64,000 nt of DNA from the NCBI GenBank assembly GCA_018136815.1, contig CM030937.1:5350632-5414631 (forward strand), written 5' to 3'. This DNA is from Isochrysis galbana. Taxonomy: Eukaryota; Haptophyta; Isochrysidales; Isochrysidaceae. Below are positions 1 to 11,100 of this stretch, piece by piece. Below the pieces are notes generated by a model. The model was given only the letters and a program-made list of their open reading frames with translations. It was not told the DNA's origin and did no database searches. The translations under genes and the position numbers were made by a program. Positions within the stretch are counted from its first letter, which is position 1; each line of letters starts with the position of its first letter.

Positions 1-142
1 CAAAGGGGAGGACTAGGGTAGGGTGTCAGGAATGGAGAGGACACCGAGTACATATTTCTAAAGTTTTATTAAAGTATGTCCTCTCCCCCACCGGCGTTTT
101 CTGCTCACACGGCGACTCCGCCCCTGCCTGGGCTCACCTGTA

Positions 143-748
143 ATGACGCCCCTCATCGCTCTCGCTTTCTGCCCTGTGCTTGCGTGGTCAGCGAGCCGTG
201 CAGCGCCTCCGCGCATGGTGGAGACGGCGACTTTCGACGAGGCCCGCACGCCCTTTCGTGGCCAGCAGCCCGCTGAGGCACTTCCTGAGATCTTCGTTCA
301 GTCAGCTCTCCCAGACGATGGTGACGAGCGGCTCTGGGTGCCGCAGACGGAGACCGTCTCATTCCGTCCGCTCTGTCTCTCGGTCAGTGGTGGGTACTAT
401 GTGAACCTGCTGCGTGTACGAGGTTCTGGGTTGCTCTCACGCCACCGCCACCCTGGGCCAGTGCACGGCCACGTGTTGAAGGGGCGCTGGAAGTACCTGG
501 AACACGACTGGGAGGCTTCACCTGGCAGCTATGTCTTCGAACCACCGGGAGAAACACACACGCTGGTGGTGCCGGATGGAGTGGACGAAATGATCACCTT
601 GTTCCACGTCACAGGCGCCTTGCTTTACTGTGACGCCGAAGGCGCTGTCATTGGTGCCGACGACGTCTTCACAAAGCTCAAACTAGCGAAGGAGCACTAC
701 GAGAAGGTTGGGCTGGGTGCACACTACGTCAAGAGGTTCGTCAGGTGA
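143..748 (+). CDS. Cupin protein, 2,4'-dihydroxyacetophenone dioxygenase-like
   Basis: A 201-aa single-exon ORF of the small ChrR/DAD-type cupin family, whose characterised bacterial members are iron dioxygenases that cleave hydroxylated acetophenones. The double-stranded beta-helix signature is visible: GGYYVNLLRVRGSG (about residues 83-96), then SRHRHPGPVH with candidate metal ligands H101 and H103, and PPGETHTLVVP with H139. Length suits the family (about 175-200 aa). The ATG at 143 gives a hydrophobic leader (LIALAFCPVLAW), so secretion or organelle import is possible; a second ATG at 215 (MVETATF) would remove it. The stop lies inside the string CAGGTGAGTAG, a good splice-donor match, so a further exon cannot be excluded, but the end of the protein (HYVKRFVR) looks natural for the family. 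The substrate in this organism is unknown. The family is mostly bacterial, so transfer is possible. Confidence 0.8.
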   Translation: MTPLIALAFCPVLAWSASRAAPPRMVETATFDEARTPFRGQQPAEALPEIFVQSALPDDGDERLWVPQTETVSFRPLCLSVSGGYYVNLLRVRGSGLLSRHRHPGPVHGHVLKGRWKYLEHDWEASPGSYVFEPPGETHTLVVPDGVDEMITLFHVTGALLYCDAEGAVIGADDVFTKLKLAKEHYEKVGLGAHYVKRFVR

Positions 749-1480
749 GTAGATGGTGCCATGGTTGGATTTCAGGGATTCCCTGCTGCATTCAGAATGC
801 TACTCATCATCATTGCTCAGTGCCCCGCGGGCGCTGCCAAACTCATGGGTTCTACCAGCAGCTGCTTGGACCAGCTTAGGCAAAGGCCACACTCACACAA
901 TTGCATATTGAGGCGAGTCATTTGTTGGATATATGCTCGCTAGCTTCTCTCTCGTGTGCATGATTGATGCTATTATCATCTGCATATTATAACTAAGTTT
1001 ATAATTAGTTCACCCTGGGGAGGCGCCTCGTGCCCTCCCCTCCGGGCTCCCAACTGTTTGGGGGGGGCCCTGTCGCATTCGCGATTCGCGATACTCGCGG
1101 TTACAATTCTTTTCTTTCTCTCGCTCGCGGTCAAAAGCTCCGTGTGGACGCCTAGGGCCTTGGGCTGTGGAATTTTTTTCCTTTCTCGTCAGCCATCGTC
1201 ATATGACTCATGACGATAGATAGGGTCATGGAGCGCGCCCCGCTCCCCTCCGTCTCTCTCCGCCCACCGCCGACCCTGCCGCGCCAGCCGACCAGCAGGT
1301 CATGGCCGACGCAGGCCAACCACACTCCCAACAACACTCCCAACAACACTCCCAAATTTTACATGACCTCAGCCCAAAAAGTAAAAAGTGCAGAAACAAG
1401 TAATGAAGGGTAGTACGTAGTACGGAAGAGAATGCCGACGAGAGAGCGACGGGGCGGCGGATGATCCGACGGAACAACGG
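749..1480. other. Intergenic, with a copy of the interspersed 3'-end repeat
   Basis: No gene recognised. Around 985-1060 the reverse strand carries a copy of a repeat also seen at 15630-15712 (shared GGGAGGGCACGAG and GAGGCGCCTCCCC blocks followed by an AACTA..TATAAACTTAGTT end). Around 1427-1475 there is a stretch shared with 14690-14735 (GCCGACGAGAGAGCGACGGG). The ACAACACTCCCA unit is repeated in tandem near 1325-1355. Confidence 0.45.
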
Positions 1481-2081
1481 TCAACGGTCAACGGCTACGC
1501 GCGAAAGTATGAATGAAAGTATGGAGGGAATCTTAGAAACCCCAGAGCGGTCAATGCAGGCTTCAACGAATAAGGTTGCCCGTTCGTGCATGTCGCCGTG
1601 CATCTTGCCAGCCTCCGAAAAGATGCGCTCCACACCCGCAGACGAGGCGGGCGCCGAGAAGTATTGCTTCACGATCTTGGCGAGCACCGGCCATTTGCCA
1701 TTTGTACTCCATTGCCATTGCCGGCCACCTGACCATGATCAAGATATCGATGTCGAGGTTGGGTTCATCGGGATCGGAGAGGTCGAGGTATTCGTCGAGC
1801 TCATCGAACTCCAGCGCCGCCAGCTGCGGCGCAGTCTTCTTCAGACGGGGCCCGAGCAAAGCTCTGAGCGAGACCTTGACCTTGTGCTTCCTCAGCAAAG
1901 CAGAAAGCAGGAATGTCGGTGCCGTCGGCGTTGGCAAGCTCCTCGCCCACCTCGATGGTCGATGGTCTCGGAACTCCGAGTCTGAATGCTGGTGCCCAAT
2001 GAAGTGCTCGAGCTTGAGCTTGCTGGCGTGAAACTTGAATCCAGCACGGGCGCCGAGCGGGGCTTCCACACCGTGAGCCAT
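1481..2081 (-). pseudogene. Decayed hAT transposase, C-terminal part
   Basis: On the minus strand one frame (from 2081) reads an acidic stretch, DELDEYLDLSDPDEPNLDID, like the region just before the hAT dimerisation domain. After a frameshift near 1690 a second frame reads the classic hAT C-terminal signature KQYFSAPASSAGVERIFSEA followed by GKMHGDMHE. The same order of motifs occurs in the chromodomain hAT at 26.9-29.9 kb (DELERYF then ASSAGVERMFS), so this is a relic of the same lineage but a diverged subfamily. No N-terminal half, chromodomain or catalytic first Asp is visible. Not functional. Confidence 0.75.
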
Positions 2082-2099
2082 TCAGTGCGCAGCTCACGT

Positions 2100-2215
2100 A
2101 TTGCCCAACTCTAAACGCTGGCCCCATCAGGGTGGGCTGGGAGAGGGGTGAGGGAGGGTGCCCTCCCCCATGCCCATGCGAACCAAGTATAAAGTTAGTT
2201 AGTTGACAATAAGGC
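2100..2215 (+). repeat. Interspersed repeat, 3'-end copy
   Basis: A G-rich stretch (GGGCTGGGAGAGGGGTGAGGGAGGG) runs into CCCTCCCCCATGCC and ends AACCAAGTATAAAGTTAGTTAG. The same architecture and ending are found at 15630-15712, on the reverse strand near 985-1060 and 46018-46100, and in diverged form at 46900-46985 and 57540-57590. Confidence 0.5.
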
Positions 2216-2453
2216 TACAAAGAACGGTGAGGGAAGACAGATGAAACTACCTGGTAACATACGCGTATTAGTACGAACCCGAATCAAGATAATGCCTTTT
2301 GTCTCTCACCTTGTTGCACCTTCACCTTCCACGTGCCACGTGCTGAACAAGCAAGTTGTCTCCTGTGTAAGAATATCTAATCTCTCCCAATTTCTACTCC
2401 CCTACACGTGAATTGCGCCACATTTGCGGCACACTGTGAAAGAGAACCACTGG

Positions 2454-3077
2454 TCACCGATGTTGGCCGCCACGCCAACCTCGGTGGTTAGGATCCAAAG
2501 TGCCTGAGTCTAAATTGAAGCCTCCATCCGCGGGCCGACCAGGATCAGCATAGTGACCTTTGCCTTCGCGTCGCAAATATGCCAGGAGTGCCGGGCCCTT
2601 TGTCTTGGGTGGCGGCGCTACCGCTGGGCCGACATGGTTGATGTGAGTATGTGACCAGCCACTTCTTGTAGGCGCAAGCTCATTGTCGCCAAGCCCTGTA
2701 CCACTAGCTGCCGAGACTACATCAGTTGTGGTGACAACATCCAAAGCAGCGTCCACGACACTGAGTGTGCTACGTGCACCTCTAACCGAGGTCCCACGTC
2801 CCTCACTTCCCGTTGCTCCATCGCCTCTGCTGATGAGCTCTCTCTCAGTTGCTGCCGGAGTTCTGTTTACCGACGCCTCCGTCGGACTGAGTGCACTCTG
2901 CAGCTTCGCTATGGCGCCCTCAGTGATACCGAGCTCCGCAAGGTCCGCGGCAAAGGAAGCTTGCGTGACCATATAATTCAGAACTCCCAGCGTGATCTCC
3001 TCGTCGTCGAGCACGGGCTCGATCACCTCAAGCCCCAGAGAGACGAGCAGAGAGTGGAGGTCTTCCGGCGAGGCCAT
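2454..3077 (-). CDS. Hypothetical protein with SAM-like N-terminal domain
   Basis: A 207-aa ORF from the ATG at 3077 (MASPEDLHSLLVSLGLEVIE). Residues 1-60 follow the SAM-domain pattern: a short helix ending in LGL, the acidic DDEEITLGVL, then FAADLAELGI and GAIAKLQSAL, matching the usual 'ELGI..G...KI...I' ending. The remainder is low complexity (Ser/Thr/Ala, then Gly/Pro/Arg) with no known motif. SAM domains mediate protein-protein or RNA contacts; no function is inferred beyond that. It lies between two mobile-element relics, so it could be part of an element rather than a host gene. Introns cannot be excluded. Confidence 0.4.
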   Translation of the reverse strand: MASPEDLHSLLVSLGLEVIEPVLDDEEITLGVLNYMVTQASFAADLAELGITEGAIAKLQSALSPTEASVNRTPAATERELISRGDGATGSEGRGTSVRGARSTLSVVDAALDVVTTTDVVSAASGTGLGDNELAPTRSGWSHTHINHVGPAVAPPPKTKGPALLAYLRREGKGHYADPGRPADGGFNLDSGTLDPNHRGWRGGQHR

Positions 3078-3205
3078 TGCACGCGTCGAAGGTGGACCAC
3101 TTCCCACCCGCTCGCGAGCACTCCCCTCTCAGTGTGAAGAGGAGAAGATAGTCGGTCCTCGTCTTTACATGGCGTAGGAGTAGGAGTACTAGAGCACTAG
3201 AGCCC

Positions 3206-3386
3206 TAGATGGGAAATACGTATTTACCGTATTTGGCCAGAGGTCAAATACATATGTATTTGGCTGTATTTCAAGCGCGTCCTGGGTTGTAGGCCTCGAA
3301 TGTATTTGAAATGTATTTGGCCGGAGGCCAAATACATATGTATTTGGCTGTATTTGCAGGCCCCAACACCGTATTTCCCACATCTA
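3206..3386. repeat. MITE with TA target site (copy 1)
   Basis: A 181-bp palindromic element. The left end TAGATGGGAAATACG and right end CGTATTTCCCACATCTA are inverted repeats bounded by TA. Inside are inverted copies of TTTGGCC, GCCAAATAC and the palindrome AAATACATATGTATTT (twice). A related copy in the opposite orientation lies at 38668-38857 and diverged relatives at 13728-13834 and 15280-15392. No coding capacity. Confidence 0.8.
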
Positions 3387-3729
3387 GGACTAGAGCTCTA
3401 CAGATATGATGGACCGCGACCACAGTACAAGAATAAAAAAGTATGGGCAGCCCGCAGTCAAAAAAAAAGGCAGCCCCGACGCCCCGACCAAAAGTTCAAA
3501 AGTTTTCAAAAGTTTAAAGTTTAAGAGTCAAAATAAAAATCTGAGGATTCTTATTCTTGCTACTACTGCTAGCTACGGGGCACCATCGCACTCAAGGTGC
3601 TGACTCACGCCACCGCCTAATCCGAAACACAAACACAAACACTCCCTCCTTCATTAGGGCGGTCAAACAGCTATTTTGACTTCTAACTTCTAAGGGTGAA
3701 AATTGACCAAGTCAAGATTGAGGATTCAT
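3387..3729. other. Intergenic, no gene seen
   Basis: A-rich, low-complexity sequence (AAAAGTTCAAAAGTTTTCAA near 3490) with no coding signal recognised. Confidence 0.4.
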
Positions 3730-4970
3730 TACCATTACGAGATTTTTTGGATATGGTGACCGGATGGGTGTAACTAGCACATATCCGGTGCCCTTTGGGC
3801 CCTAGCTAGACCCTCCACAGTAGTAGCCCCCGCAGCGATGCGCAACAAGTAACAAGAAAACGCGCGCAAACATGCCGGAAATCATTTTCGCGGAGGGCCG
3901 CATGTAATCAAGTAATAAAAACAAACGCCAGCAAATTCCAGGGACTCCGAATGGGGGCCCAAAGGATCCGCAAGCCCCCGTGGGACATGCGGAAATTCAA
4001 CTGGATAGGCAATGACGAATACTTATACTTAACCATCTTAGGCGTCCCGCTAGGGGCGCCGGAAGCGCTCAAGCCCTATTAGACGAGGCTAGAGGCTAGC
4101 GCACAAAATCGACGAAACAGTCGCCAAGCTGGCTCCGGCTACGAACTACATGACCATATTCGGGAGAGGCAATGACGAATACTTATACTTAACCATCTTA
4201 GGCGTCCCGCTAGGGGCGCCGGAAGCGCTCAAGCCCTATTAGACGAGGCTAGAGGCTAGCGCACAAAATCACAAAATCAAAATCGACGAAACAGTCGCCA
4301 AGCTGGCTCCGGCTACGAACTACATGACCATATTCGGGAGAGCAACGTTGGTGAATTTTATGATATACGGCGTGCCAAAATAGCCACTCCTGAATGGTTC
4401 CACACCCGAGTACAGAAAGCAGCGGATGCCGTCCTGTGGACAAGCCCGTACACCAACCGACAGCGTAAGTGGATTAAGCACCCGCACACTAACTACGCTA
4501 TAGCACATGAAAAAAGCGCGACCAGGTCAATGGGACTGGGGCTCTTACACTGAGAGACTCCCGTTAAGTCGCTCCAGGCTAATAAGTGGATCCTGAGCTA
4601 TATCTTAACGCGAGAAAAGCATTATGGAAACACGGGCTTGACGCCTGGGTCTGCCGGACCGGCCTAGGGAGAGGCGCTCTTCTTTCTCTCCACAATCCCG
4701 ACGAAAAGCGAAAAGACTTACAGGTAGCCTTATGGGCACCTCGGCGCTCCCGGCCTCCTAGAGCTGGAGAGAGGCCCTCCAACACTTTAGGGCACAAGAC
4801 ATACGGCCCTCGTTTCTTACGCGCGAGCATATGGCATAACGTTCACACCTCCCCCGCCCGCGGTGCGAGCCCCCTGGGCGAGTTTGTGGGAAGCATTAAA
4901 CACCAACGTCCAACGTGATACATAACGTGTTCAAAGACGGCGCTCTGACGACGACGCCCTATAGCAAAGA
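3730..4970 (+). pseudogene. Decayed non-LTR retrotransposon (LINE), reverse transcriptase and C-terminus
   Basis: Conceptual translation of the plus strand in shifting frames gives reverse transcriptase landmarks in order: a 'GV..G.P.GP' block near 3760-3800 (compare QGCPLSPL), then YLTILGVPLGAPEAL near 4020-4065 (compare YLGVPLG), ETVAKLAPATNYMTIFGRAT near 4285-4345 (the thumb, compare 'R..LL..VL'), and finally KALWKHGLDAWVCRTGLGRG at 4615-4675. That last block is nearly identical to the start of the intact LINE fragment at 55.2 kb. Stops and frameshifts are frequent. The relic ends near 4985-5005 against AGTAGTGGTACTAACGCTCA, the reverse complement of the 5' terminus of the repeat described at 22.5 and 54.8 kb. 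Confidence 0.75.
4007..4340 (+). repeat. Tandem duplication of about 160 bp inside the LINE relic
   Basis: The block beginning GGCAATGACGAATACTTATA occurs at 4008 and again at 4168, each copy running through AGGCGTCCCGCTAGGGGCG to ACATGACCATATTCGGGAGA. The second copy has about 12 extra bases (an added ACAAAATCAAA-type string). Apart from that the copies are essentially identical, so the duplication is recent compared with the decay of the element. Confidence 0.9.
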
Positions 4971-5123
4971 GACCTGGTAAATGGCAGTAGTGGTACTAAC
5001 GCTCATATGTTTTGAAATTATCGATGTGGTTGTAACGTTGACAGCCGGACATCAAACAACAAACACCAAAGTAACCTCGCTAGGAGAAGAACATTAGTAC
5101 TACCTGCGCCTGCTCGTTGAAAA

Positions 5124-8100
5124 TCATTCAACCACAATATTGACAGTCATTTGCTGATCGAGCCCAATATAGGAATCGGAGATGAGGTAGAGCTGATACT
5201 CGTGTGTACCAACATCCTCCGGAGCACAAAGTTGCAGCTCAGTCTTGAGCGGCGGCGCTCGAGCTGATGGCGGCGCTGCCACGCGCTTCAGGGCAAAGAG
5301 CTCTTCCCCTAGACCAAGGACGAGCCACCACCCGCCAGTCCGTGGTTTTGGAAAGCCCGGCGCATGAGCCGCACGACGCGCACGAGGGTTGGTGGCTTCT
5401 ATTGTAACGGTGACGGCGCATTCGTCCTCAGGAGCTACCGGGTCGACGGGTGGCGAGGCTGAGAGGCGTGTGGCGGGCAATGAGGATATCAAGGCAAGAA
5501 GGTCGGCCAAAGATCGCGGAGTCATATGTGCAGTGAGGACGCGTTGAAGCTCGCGATGATCCGCGTACACTAATTGGGCGAGGTAGCGAATGCCGCGAGA
5601 CGCAAGGGTTGCCTCTGCGGACGATGAGATGCCCGGAAGATGGGCTAACTGTGGGTCATCAAGGAATCGGCCCTGGGAAACCATCTGAGTGAGATACATT
5701 GCCCCCAAGGCGGTGTGTAGCCACCCAGCATCAGCTGCAATGTCGACCATCGCTTGGAGTACACGGAGAGCCTGGTCGAGAACCGATTTGAGATCGGTCA
5801 CATAGTCCGCCACGGGTAACGACGCCGACGCGAAGTGCGCTTGCAGTAACAATTGAGCCTTCACATGCGGAGAGTCAAGGGCCCTCTGGTCAACGGACCA
5901 GGGCAGAGTAGCAGCGAGAGCAGCGTTCGTGTGCTCCTCATTGTGCCGGACGGGCAGCTCATCGAACTCGGACGCGTCACATAGCACGCGCAGCAAGTCG
6001 GGCAAGGCTACGGGAGGCTCATCGACATCGTGCAGCTCAGCATGGAAGAGTGCGACAGTTGTATATTTGAGATAGTAGTACGAAGCGACGCGGCCGAGTG
6101 CGAGTGGCTCGACGCCCCAGCCGTCCTCACCGATTGCCACACAGCCTGCAGCTTCCAGGTCAGCAAAAGTGGCCTCGACCAAGACCGAGAGGTGCCGGTT
6201 GAACCCGTCTTCTGTGGGGTCCTCACAATGATAGTAGGCCGGATTCTGCAAAAGGCGCCGGTACATGTAGGTCCATGAGAGAAAGTCAACGGCGTCCTGC
6301 TTAGATCGGATGGTGCCAGATACTACCTCAGCATTCACATGATCATGCAGTTGCTCATGCAAGCACGATTCAACAGGGAAGGGCTCGTAAAGGAATTTTT
6401 TGTAGAAGGTCTTCTTAGGCTCATGGACCAAGATGACCGCCACCGCTTTATCATCGAATTGAGGGCGTCCTGCACGGCCCATCATCTGCAGCACATCGGT
6501 GACGGGGAAGTCGACATATCGTTTGGTCTTAGCATCGTAGTATTCGGTGCCCTTGACCACGACTAGATGGGCAGGGAAGTTGACCCCCCACGCGAGCGTC
6601 GACGTACAGACGAGAACAAGAATTGCCTGCTCCAGGAAGAGCCGCTCCACGAGCTGCCGATCACTGTCGTCAAGTCCAGCGTGGTGAATACCGATGCCGA
6701 AGGCCAGCACATGGCGGAGTGCTGGGTCATGCACGCCCGTGAGAAGCGGTTCGAGTTCCGACGATGGCATGCGCAAGAACTGCGTCTCGCGCTCATCGGC
6801 AGAGCAGTAGGCGATCAAGTCAAGTGCCGTCAAGCGTGTTTGACGTCGACTCGAGACGAAGACGAGGGCTGGCTGGCCGGCGGAATGGACGGTGATGGCG
6901 CGGTAGGTCGGCTTGTTCATCGTTGCCATGCGCGGGCAGTAGTGCTGCCCTGGGAAGCCGGCGATGTGCACCTCAAGAGGGACAGGGCGAACCGAGGGCT
7001 TGAAGTTGAAGAGCGAATCGTGCGGAATGCCGAGCCAGTCGCCTAAGTCCGAGGCATTCGCCATTGCTGTCGAGAGGCCTATGATGCGAATAGGTGCGCC
7101 CATGCGTTCCGCCATGTATCGCATCCGTGAGACAATCACCTGATCAACAAGCAATTCAAGCGCAGGGATCTCGCTGAGCCGGGCAACCACCGGGAAGGCC
7201 AAGCGTGCGATTCGGGTAGCGAGACAACTAGCATTCACAAGTACCACGCACTCTATGATCGCGGCAATCATTCTCCTCAGTTCCTCAACGACCGGAGACC
7301 GCCCCACGGCGTGCAGTGCGCTCTTAATGTCAAGACGGGGCGGCGAGGAGTCACCTCGAGAATGGGACCTCTCTCTTCCCCTAGGAGGTGGATCTCGTCG
7401 ATGATGATTAGTCCCACTTTCCTCACGTACCCCCTTTGTTGCCAATGGCGCGACACACCATCCCACTTCTCGGGCGTGGTAGCTAGTATATGCGCTGCTG
7501 TGAGCGCACGTGCATCAGGAGTGACGTCACCCGTCAATTCCTGCATGTTCAGACTCATTCCCTTTACAAATTTCTCATGCCAATCCGCCATGCGTTCGCG
7601 CACGAGCGCTTTGAGCGGAGCGATGTAGACGGCCTTCTGACCAGGGTGAGCGCGCAAGAGGCGAAGGAGCGCGAGTTCGGCCGTGACAGTCTTGCCCGAC
7701 CCAGTGGGCGCGCCGACGAGCACATTAGTATCGGTGTGTACAACAGTGTGAAAGATTTGGGTTTGCACAGGGTTGAAGTGCGTGAACCGAAAGATGGACT
7801 CAAAGCGGGCGTCGCCGAGGGCGCTCTTTGGGAGTGGGCGAAGTGGCAAGAGTTCGGTGTGAGCTGGACGCGCCGACGGAAGGGAAAGGCCGGCGAGAGC
7901 GATGGGAACGACAGTTTCGACTCCAAGCCATCGATCGGAGAAAGCACGGACATAGTAGGCCGGAGGGAGAGGCTCAAAGAGCGGAGCCGTGAATGTGAGA
8001 GTTTGCGGCTCCTCAGCTTGCCGCTTCGAAAGTGTCCACAATTCCTTGTGATAGATGTGCTCTGTGTCAGAGTCCTCGACCCAGATCCACCATGACTCCG

Positions 8101-11100
8101 AACCCCCATGCAGTCGATCGCGCCACTCAAATGTGGCCGTTACACTGAGGGTGACGCGCAGAACCGTCCGCGTGATCGGCTGGGCGGAAGCCTCTACTGC
8201 AAGTGATGGCATCTGCGACGCCTCGGCTCGAAGAGACGCTGCTTGCCGCTGATTCGAAACAAGTTGGCCCAGTTCTCGTACGCTCATCTCACGGAGGGTC
8301 TCGATTCTGGAAGAGGATACGTATCGCTTGGCCTCTAACTTGTCGTAAATTTCGCAGGGCAATGAGCCGATCTGCCGGAGTGGGCATTGCGTCCACCACA
8401 CTCGGCGCTCCAACATCTTGGATAGCTTCAAGACCTGCGAGGCGCCGGGGCAATCGGGAAGCCATCCGAGATCCATGTAGACAGTTTGCCGGATGCGCGA
8501 TGGCGCGGGCGATGCGAGGAAACTGCGAGACCGCGCCTGTGCTCTCCTTGGCTAGTTTGCGTTCACCTTCTCAGCATATGAAATCCAAGATTTAGATAGT
8601 GCGATAGCAAACAGTCCCCGTGCAATCCGCGGGGCGGACTGTGCGATGAACATGGTGTCGGAAACGAGAGCCGCTGATTTTAATGGTGTCCCTGATATAT
8701 AAGCCTGGGTGAGGACGGCAGCCTTGCCTTCTTTGTCGGCGAGGGAAGCCTTGACGGCCAGAGGACAAGCCGCCAGCAGTTGCTCCATCTCTTCCATCTC
8801 CTCTTCTCGTACCTATGAAGCGTTCACACCATTAGTAATGGGCTCAATATGGGCAACTTCAAAGGGGGACCTATGGAACCTTCGCATCAGCAGTGATGGG
8901 CTTCATGTGGGCCGCGATAAAGGGGGAAACCGCGGAATGCGTGTAGCGATATGAACGATTTGCGAAAGGCAATCCAAAACTGGCGGTGCGGGATCTCGTC
9001 GACGAAATCTGATCACGCTAGCCAAATGTTTTGTCCACATTACACACCTTCATGTTGGAGAATTCAGAGGCCGTGCAAAGGGTGTGCAGGATGTCTGCCT
9101 CGCTTGCTCTCTCATGCCATAGCTCAGAAAATGCCTCAATCGTCTCCACAGACAAGTAAAAATGCGAGGAGGTCCTGCCTAATTCCGTAGGGTCAAGCGA
9201 GCCCGATGGTGCGTGGTACCTCAGCATTCGCGCCTCGTCGAGCCGTTTGGCCATTGCCTGAACAAGCTCAGCTCGCCACGACGCGAGTCGCGGGTCGACT
9301 TCGGTCTGTGCGTGTGGAATACCGTACGCTAGTGGATTGCGGCACATGCGCACGTACAAGTAGGTATACGAAAGCCACACTACCGCCTCGCGTACAGAAG
9401 TTACTGTTCCAAGGGCAACCTCGGCGCAGAGATGGTCGCAAAGCATAGACACGAATTTCGACTCGATGGGTACCTGCAAAGATCCCGAGTATGGCGATCA
9501 ATGGATGAGATGTACTAGCGCAGCCTACGACGATACAATGTTGTGGCCTCTCATTTGAGCAGCTCCCACAAAACTCGCTGCCCAACAACCAAAGCAAACG
9601 TTCCTACTAGCCGTGACCTAGTCATACCTGAGTGACGAGCATGCTAACATACGTGGGTAACTTGGCGTGTGTCGTAATAATGATGCCCTCACCACCGTCT
9701 GTATCGAATTGCGGCCGCCCGGCGCGACCAAAGATTTGCTGCACGTCGAGCACTCCCACGTCGACGAAGGCGCCACGCTGCGCGTCGTACACCTGCACGA
9801 GCATGGAATACATGAGGATGAGGCATGGTGGAGAGCACGTTACAACAGCTTGTCATGGACTAGGAAGAATGCCGCGCAAGATGATTGACCTAACTGATTC
9901 ATTAGCCCATGGCTTTATCTGACTGCGGTTGCAATGCTTGCCTGCGTGCCCTTAATTATGACAGTATGGGCAGGTAGATTGACGCCCCAAGCTAGAGTGG
10001 CCGTTGACACTAGCACATTGATGATTCCATCTCCGAAAAAGCGCTCCATCATTGATCTCTCTGGCCGTAGCATGCCGGCATGGTGTGTACCTACGCCACC
10101 TGCCGCCAGCACTCGTAGGTCTGCCGAGCGACACTTGGAAAGCTCACGCGTAGCAAGACCAGAACGTGGGTGATCGGGCTTCGCAGCAAAGAGCTCTTTT
10201 TCTCCACGCGATCGAGCAAGATCCAACAGCGCTCGTGCAGTGCGCAACGTCTCGTTGCGCGCGTGTACGAATACCATGACCTGAGGGCGTGCGTCCACAA
10301 GATTTGACGAACAAGCGCACAAATGGGCGCGTAAACTTTAAATGAGTCGCGGGGACGGATGACGAGATCGGATACGACAGCAAGGGATGAGCAAGTATAA
10401 AAATGGGCTTGTATGCGGGATATAGACGGCAAGAGGCATGGGACTGGTGCAAGATGGCGAGGGAAAGCCGGTCGGCTACAAAAGCACATCGAATGAGAGC
10501 ATGGTCGCACTTGCTTGCCATTGCGGAGTGCTGCGACGCATTTTTCGTAGGCGACCTCCATCATGATCTGTTGCTGTTGGAACACCTTTGGCTGAGACCC
10601 TGGCTTGACCCCTTCTTTCGGGCTCTCCGTGCGCGAGGTCACGCCGATGAAAGTCTGCTTCAACGGCACTGGCCGATACTCGGGTCCAAAGTGGTATAAT
10701 CCAGTGTTTGGATTGACACGCAGGAAAAGTGCAACGTCGACGTGGTTCGGTAAGGTGGCTGAAAGCCCTACGATGCGGATCATTTGCTGTGAGGACTCCA
10801 CGAGGCGCAACGTGCGCGCAACGAGCGCCTCGATCACGGGGCCTCGCTCGTCGTTAAGCAAGTGAACCTCATCGATAATCAACAAGCCGACTGCCTGCAC
10901 GAGGCCGTCGGAGCCCTTGCGAGTAGTCACATCCCATTTCTCAGGGGTGGTCACGATGAGCTGCGTGGCCGTGAGCTCGCGCTTCGTAAGCTGCATGTCA
11001 CCCGTGTACTCGCGCACCTACACATGTGTAAATGTCAGATTCGAGATGGGTGCACCCAACAAGGGCACAAGCAATCGGCCTCCTCCTGAAGGCGAGTCTC

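Noticed and set aside
7140-7354. Open frame running through 7466-7140 as part of ASCC3 exon
   Set aside because: Reading across gives unrelated sequence; splicing 7355 to 7139 restores GPILE-VIVSR, the conserved helicase sequence.
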